A DNA stretch of 64,000 nt from Haloarcula sp. H-GB4 (GTDB lineage: Archaea > Halobacteriota > Halobacteria > Halobacteriales > Haloarculaceae): positions 1,178,001 to 1,242,000 of the forward strand of contig NZ_JAVDDX010000002.1 in the NCBI RefSeq assembly GCF_030848575.1, written 5' to 3'. Under the pieces are notes generated by a model. That model was not told where the DNA came from. It worked only from the letters and a program-made list of their open reading frames with translations, and did not search any database. The position numbers and the translations under genes are program-made. This document shows positions 61,187 to 64,000 of the stretch, one piece after another. Every line of letters begins with the position of its first letter. The first letter of the stretch is position 1.

Positions 61187-61696
61187 GTGTACAGCATCAA
61201 CGTCCCGCTCCCGTCAGCAGTCACGTCGCTGGCGGCCGACCTCGCGTCGGACCTGCCGCTCGCACAGCGACGGGGACGGGGCGAGCACACGCTGGTCGCC
61301 AAGCGACTGGGCGACGGCGACCACACAGCCTACGCGCGACTGGAAGCGCAGGGGCGTGAGGCGCTTCGCGGCCAACCGGCATTCGAGGCGAAGATTGCAG
61401 GCGTCGAGCAGTTCGAGACGGCCGTGACCGGGCCGTCGCCGGTGGTGTATCTCGCCGTCGAGAGCCCCGGACTGGTCGCCCTGCACGAGCGGCTCTGCGA
61501 GCGGGTCGACCCGGTCGACGAGATGGAAGGCGACGAGTACGTTCCGCACGTAACCGTCGCCCGCGGCGGGGACCGCGACGCGGCCGCACGGCTGGTCGAG
61601 CGAGACATCGAGCCGATCCGGTGGACCGTCGACGAACTCGCCTTCTACGACGCCGACCGGAACCAGCCGGTCAGTCGAGTGTCGCTGCCGGGGTAA
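61187..61696 (+). CDS. 2'-5' RNA ligase/2H phosphoesterase-like protein
   Basis: 169 aa from GTG 61187. The 2H fold usually has two HxTx motifs. The second, HVTVARG (~125), is present; the first reads HTLVAKRL, with Thr one residue too early, so the site may be half intact. Relatives act on RNA 2'-5' links or 2',3'-cyclic phosphates. Starts 40 nt after the small membrane gene. Confidence 0.7.
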   Translation: MYSINVPLPSAVTSLAADLASDLPLAQRRGRGEHTLVAKRLGDGDHTAYARLEAQGREALRGQPAFEAKIAGVEQFETAVTGPSPVVYLAVESPGLVALHERLCERVDPVDEMEGDEYVPHVTVARGGDRDAAARLVERDIEPIRWTVDELAFYDADRNQPVSRVSLPG

Positions 61697-61885
61697 CTCC
61701 GGTCAGTCGTCTGTCCTGGCACAATGGCGAACAGGCGGCACACGTCGACCCCGGCGCGGTGGTGCCGCACAACCGCTCAGCGCGCCGGGCCGTGGCTATG
61801 TCACAGCGGCCGTGGTCTCGGCTTCGGATGTAAACGGTTGGACCGAAAGCAACGCTTTTGGAGCGGCCTGCCATCCAGTACAGAT

Positions 61886-62308
61886 ATGGATTACCGCGAA
61901 GTCGACAGTACGTCCGAGTTCGTCTGCCGACTGGAGCATGGTGGGGACTGGCGCGCGCAGATCGAGGCCTTCGCAGACGAACAGGACATCGACGCCGGCT
62001 TTTTCTACGGTCTTGGGGCAGTGCAGGACGCGGAACTCATGTTCTACGACCAAGACCGGACCGAATACGACTCACTGACTTTCGACGAACCGCTTGAGGT
62101 CGCCGCCTGCATGGGCAATATCTCGCATCTCGATGGGGAGCGGTTCGCCCATACCCACGCCGTCCTCTCACGGCCCGACGGCGAGGCAGTCGCCGGCCAC
62201 CTGAACGCCGGTACCGTCTGGGCGGGTGAACTGTACGTCCGCGGGTTCGATACAGAACTCCGGCGGGAGCACGACGAGCCGACCGACCTGGACCTCTGGA
62301 ATATCTAA
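61886..62308 (+). CDS. PCC/DUF296 domain protein (putative DNA-binding)
   Basis: 140 aa of the PCC (plants and prokaryotes conserved, DUF296) fold. Core GFFYGLGAVQDAELMFYD (~40-57) and HTHAVLSRPDG...GHLNAGTVWAGELYV (~85-118). Prokaryotic members are single-domain proteins of uncertain function; DNA binding is known for the plant AT-hook form. A GCTTTTG box lies ~28 nt before the ATG. polC starts 1 nt after its stop. Confidence 0.85.
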   Translation: MDYREVDSTSEFVCRLEHGGDWRAQIEAFADEQDIDAGFFYGLGAVQDAELMFYDQDRTEYDSLTFDEPLEVAACMGNISHLDGERFAHTHAVLSRPDGEAVAGHLNAGTVWAGELYVRGFDTELRREHDEPTDLDLWNI

Positions 62309-62309
62309 G

Positions 62310-64000
62310 ATGCGGGAGGCCGACGAACAGTACTTCGAAACGCTCGAAACCCAGCTCGAAGCCGCCTTCGACGTCGCCGAGCGGGCCAAAGAGCGCGGTG
62401 GCGACCCGAAGCCCGAAGTCGAGATTCCGACCGCTCGTGACATGGCCGACCGGGTCGAAAACATCCTCGGCATCGACGGCGTTGCCGAGCGAGTGCGGGA
62501 ACTGGAGGGGCAGATGTCCCGCGAGGAGGCCGCGCTGGAACTGGTCGAGGACTTCGTCGAGGGGACTGTCGGCGACTACGACAGCCGCGAGGGGAAAGTT
62601 GAGGGCGCGGTCCGGACTGCTGTTGCCCTGCTGACCGAGGGTGTCGTCGCCGCCCCGATCGAGGGCATCGACCGCGTGGAACTGCTGGAAAACGACGACG
62701 GCACGGAGTTCATCAACGTCTACTACGCCGGCCCGATCCGCTCTGCCGGCGGGACTGCACAGGCCCTCTCGGTGCTGGTCGCCGACTACGCTCGTGCACT
62801 GCTGGGCATCGACCAGTACAAGGCCCGCGAGGAGGAGATCGGCCGCTACGCCGAAGAGATCGACCTCTACGACAAGGACACCGGCCTCCAGTACTCGCCA
62901 AAGGAGAAGGAGACGAAATTCATCGCCGAGCATATGCCGATCATGCTCGACGGCGAGGCAACTGGCGACGAAGAGGTGTCGGGCTATCGGGACCTCGAAC
63001 GGGTCGACTCGAACTCCCCGCGTGGCGGGATGTGTCTGGTACTGGCCGAAGGGATCGCGCTGAAAGCGCCGAAGATCCAGCGCTATACTCGGAACTTAGA
63101 CGAGGTCGACTGGCCGTGGCTGCAGGACCTCATCGATGGGACCATCGGCAAGGACGAAGACGGGCAGGAAGACGGCGCAGACGAGGCGAACGACGACGAC
63201 GGTGGCGATGGCGCGGACGACGACGGTGCGGACGACGCTGCCGAGCAGGCGGGACCGCCGCGGGTCGACCCCGCCGACAAATACCTCCGGGACCTCATCG
63301 CCGGCCGACCGGTGTTCTCCCACCCGTCGAAGGCGGGCGGGTTCCGGCTTCGCTACGGCCGGTCACGCAACCACGGCTTCGCAACCGCCGGCGTCCACCC
63401 GGCAACGATGCATCTCGTCGACGACTTCCTCGCGACCGGGACCCAGATCAAGACCGAGCGGCCGGGGAAAGCCGCCGGCGTCGTGCCGGTCGACACTATC
63501 GAGGGGCCGACCGTGCGCCTAGCCAACGGCGACGTGCGCCGCATCGACGATGCCGAAGAGGCACTGGCAGTCCGCAACGGCGTCGAAAAAATACTCGACC
63601 TGGGCGAGTACCTGGTCAACTACGGCGAGTTCGTCGAGAACAACCACCCACTCGCACCGGCCTCCTACACTGTCGAGTGGTGGGAGCAGGATCTTGACGC
63701 TGCCGGCGCGGACGTGCAGGCGATGCAGGATTCACCCCACATCGATCTCACGGACCCGAGCGCCGAGGAAGCCATCGAATGGGCAACCGAGTACGACGCC
63801 CCGCTGCACCCGAAATACACCTACCTCTGGCACGACGTAAGCGTCGACCAGATGTGTGCGCTCGCCGACGCCGTCGAGGACGCACAGGTCGCGCAGACCG
63901 ACGGCGCGTACGCCGACCCGGAGATGGACGGCACGGCGGGCGACGCACACAGCGACGACGGCGCGCTTATCCTTCCACGGAGCGACGCCGTCCAGCAGAC
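62310..64000 (+). CDS. polC: DNA polymerase D large subunit DP2 (cut by right edge)
   Basis: First ~563 residues of the archaeal family D replicative polymerase catalytic subunit (PolD2); no stop before the edge. DP2 motifs: YAGPIRSAGGTAQALSVLVADYARALLGI (in parts YYAGPIRSAGGTAQA and LSVLVADYARALL, ~140-165) and VDSNSPRGGMCLVLAEGIALKAPK (in parts, VDSNSPRGGMCLVL, ~232). A strongly acidic insert (~270-310: DEDGQEDGADEAN and DDDGADDAAEQ) is typical of halophiles. ATG 62310 starts 1 nt after the DUF296 gene, so the two are probably cotranscribed. Confidence 0.95.
   Translation, partial: MREADEQYFETLETQLEAAFDVAERAKERGGDPKPEVEIPTARDMADRVENILGIDGVAERVRELEGQMSREEAALELVEDFVEGTVGDYDSREGKVEGAVRTAVALLTEGVVAAPIEGIDRVELLENDDGTEFINVYYAGPIRSAGGTAQALSVLVADYARALLGIDQYKAREEEIGRYAEEIDLYDKDTGLQYSPKEKETKFIAEHMPIMLDGEATGDEEVSGYRDLERVDSNSPRGGMCLVLAEGIALKAPKIQRYTRNLDEVDWPWLQDLIDGTIGKDEDGQEDGADEANDDDGGDGADDDGADDAAEQAGPPRVDPADKYLRDLIAGRPVFSHPSKAGGFRLRYGRSRNHGFATAGVHPATMHLVDDFLATGTQIKTERPGKAAGVVPVDTIEGPTVRLANGDVRRIDDAEEALAVRNGVEKILDLGEYLVNYGEFVENNHPLAPASYTVEWWEQDLDAAGADVQAMQDSPHIDLTDPSAEEAIEWATEYDAPLHPKYTYLWHDVSVDQMCALADAVEDAQVAQTDGAYADPEMDGTAGDAHSDDGALILPRSDAVQQ

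Overview
The window is chromosomal DNA of a halophilic archaeon (class Halobacteria, most like Haloarcula). The signs are very acidic, high-GC proteins, TATA-like boxes about 26-30 nt before start codons (leaderless mRNAs), Tat lipoprotein signals, LysW-type arginine biosynthesis, PurO, DP2 of DNA polymerase D, HTR-type signalling proteins and tiny zinc-ribbon proteins. The genus is an inference. I see no rRNA, insertion sequence or CRISPR array; there is one tRNA.

Layout. 1-2.6 kb: a PAS histidine kinase (cut by the left edge) coupled to a soluble HTR-like signalling protein. 3.0-15.1 kb: a nitrogen block with a micro-ORF leader, amt, glnK and an Lrp-type regulator, then two paralogous orphan binding lipoproteins flanking a CheC-like phosphatase, then (minus strand) assimilatory nitrate reductase, a nitrate transporter, nitrite reductase and a 33-aa protein. 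15.3-31.8 kb: housekeeping genes (hemL, prs, ileS, leuS, a uracil-DNA glycosylase, HIT, rhomboid, UspA, RNase-H-like nuclease, small zinc proteins). 32-38.6 kb: a BMP-type ABC importer (probably nucleosides) and a PiT phosphate permease with a structured leader. 38.7-49.2 kb: UspA, tRNA-Gln, an HNH gene, purO, a J-domain/ferredoxin fusion, aspartate kinase, a YndJ/DUF4166 pair, threonine synthase and a phosphoribosyltransferase-HAD fusion in an AT-richer patch. 49.3-58.4 kb: a complete arginine pathway from glutamate on a LysW-type carrier (argG-argH, then argW-X-C-B-D-E-F). 58.8-64 kb: envelope proteins, a 2H phosphoesterase-like protein, a PCC/DUF296 protein and the start of DP2.

How the genes work together. 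Amt and GlnK take up ammonium and control that uptake. NasA, the transporter and NirA make ammonium from nitrate. AspK, ThrC and the arg genes spend the nitrogen on amino acids.

The most unusual signals are in 5' leaders. argG is preceded by a putative leaderless 30-codon ORF with four tandem arginine codons that can pair with a downstream segment overlapping the arm of another hairpin: a candidate arginine attenuator in an archaeon. Putative leaderless micro-ORFs also lie directly before amt (stop 2 nt before the start) and pit (GTGA overlap). These calls rest on sequence inspection only.
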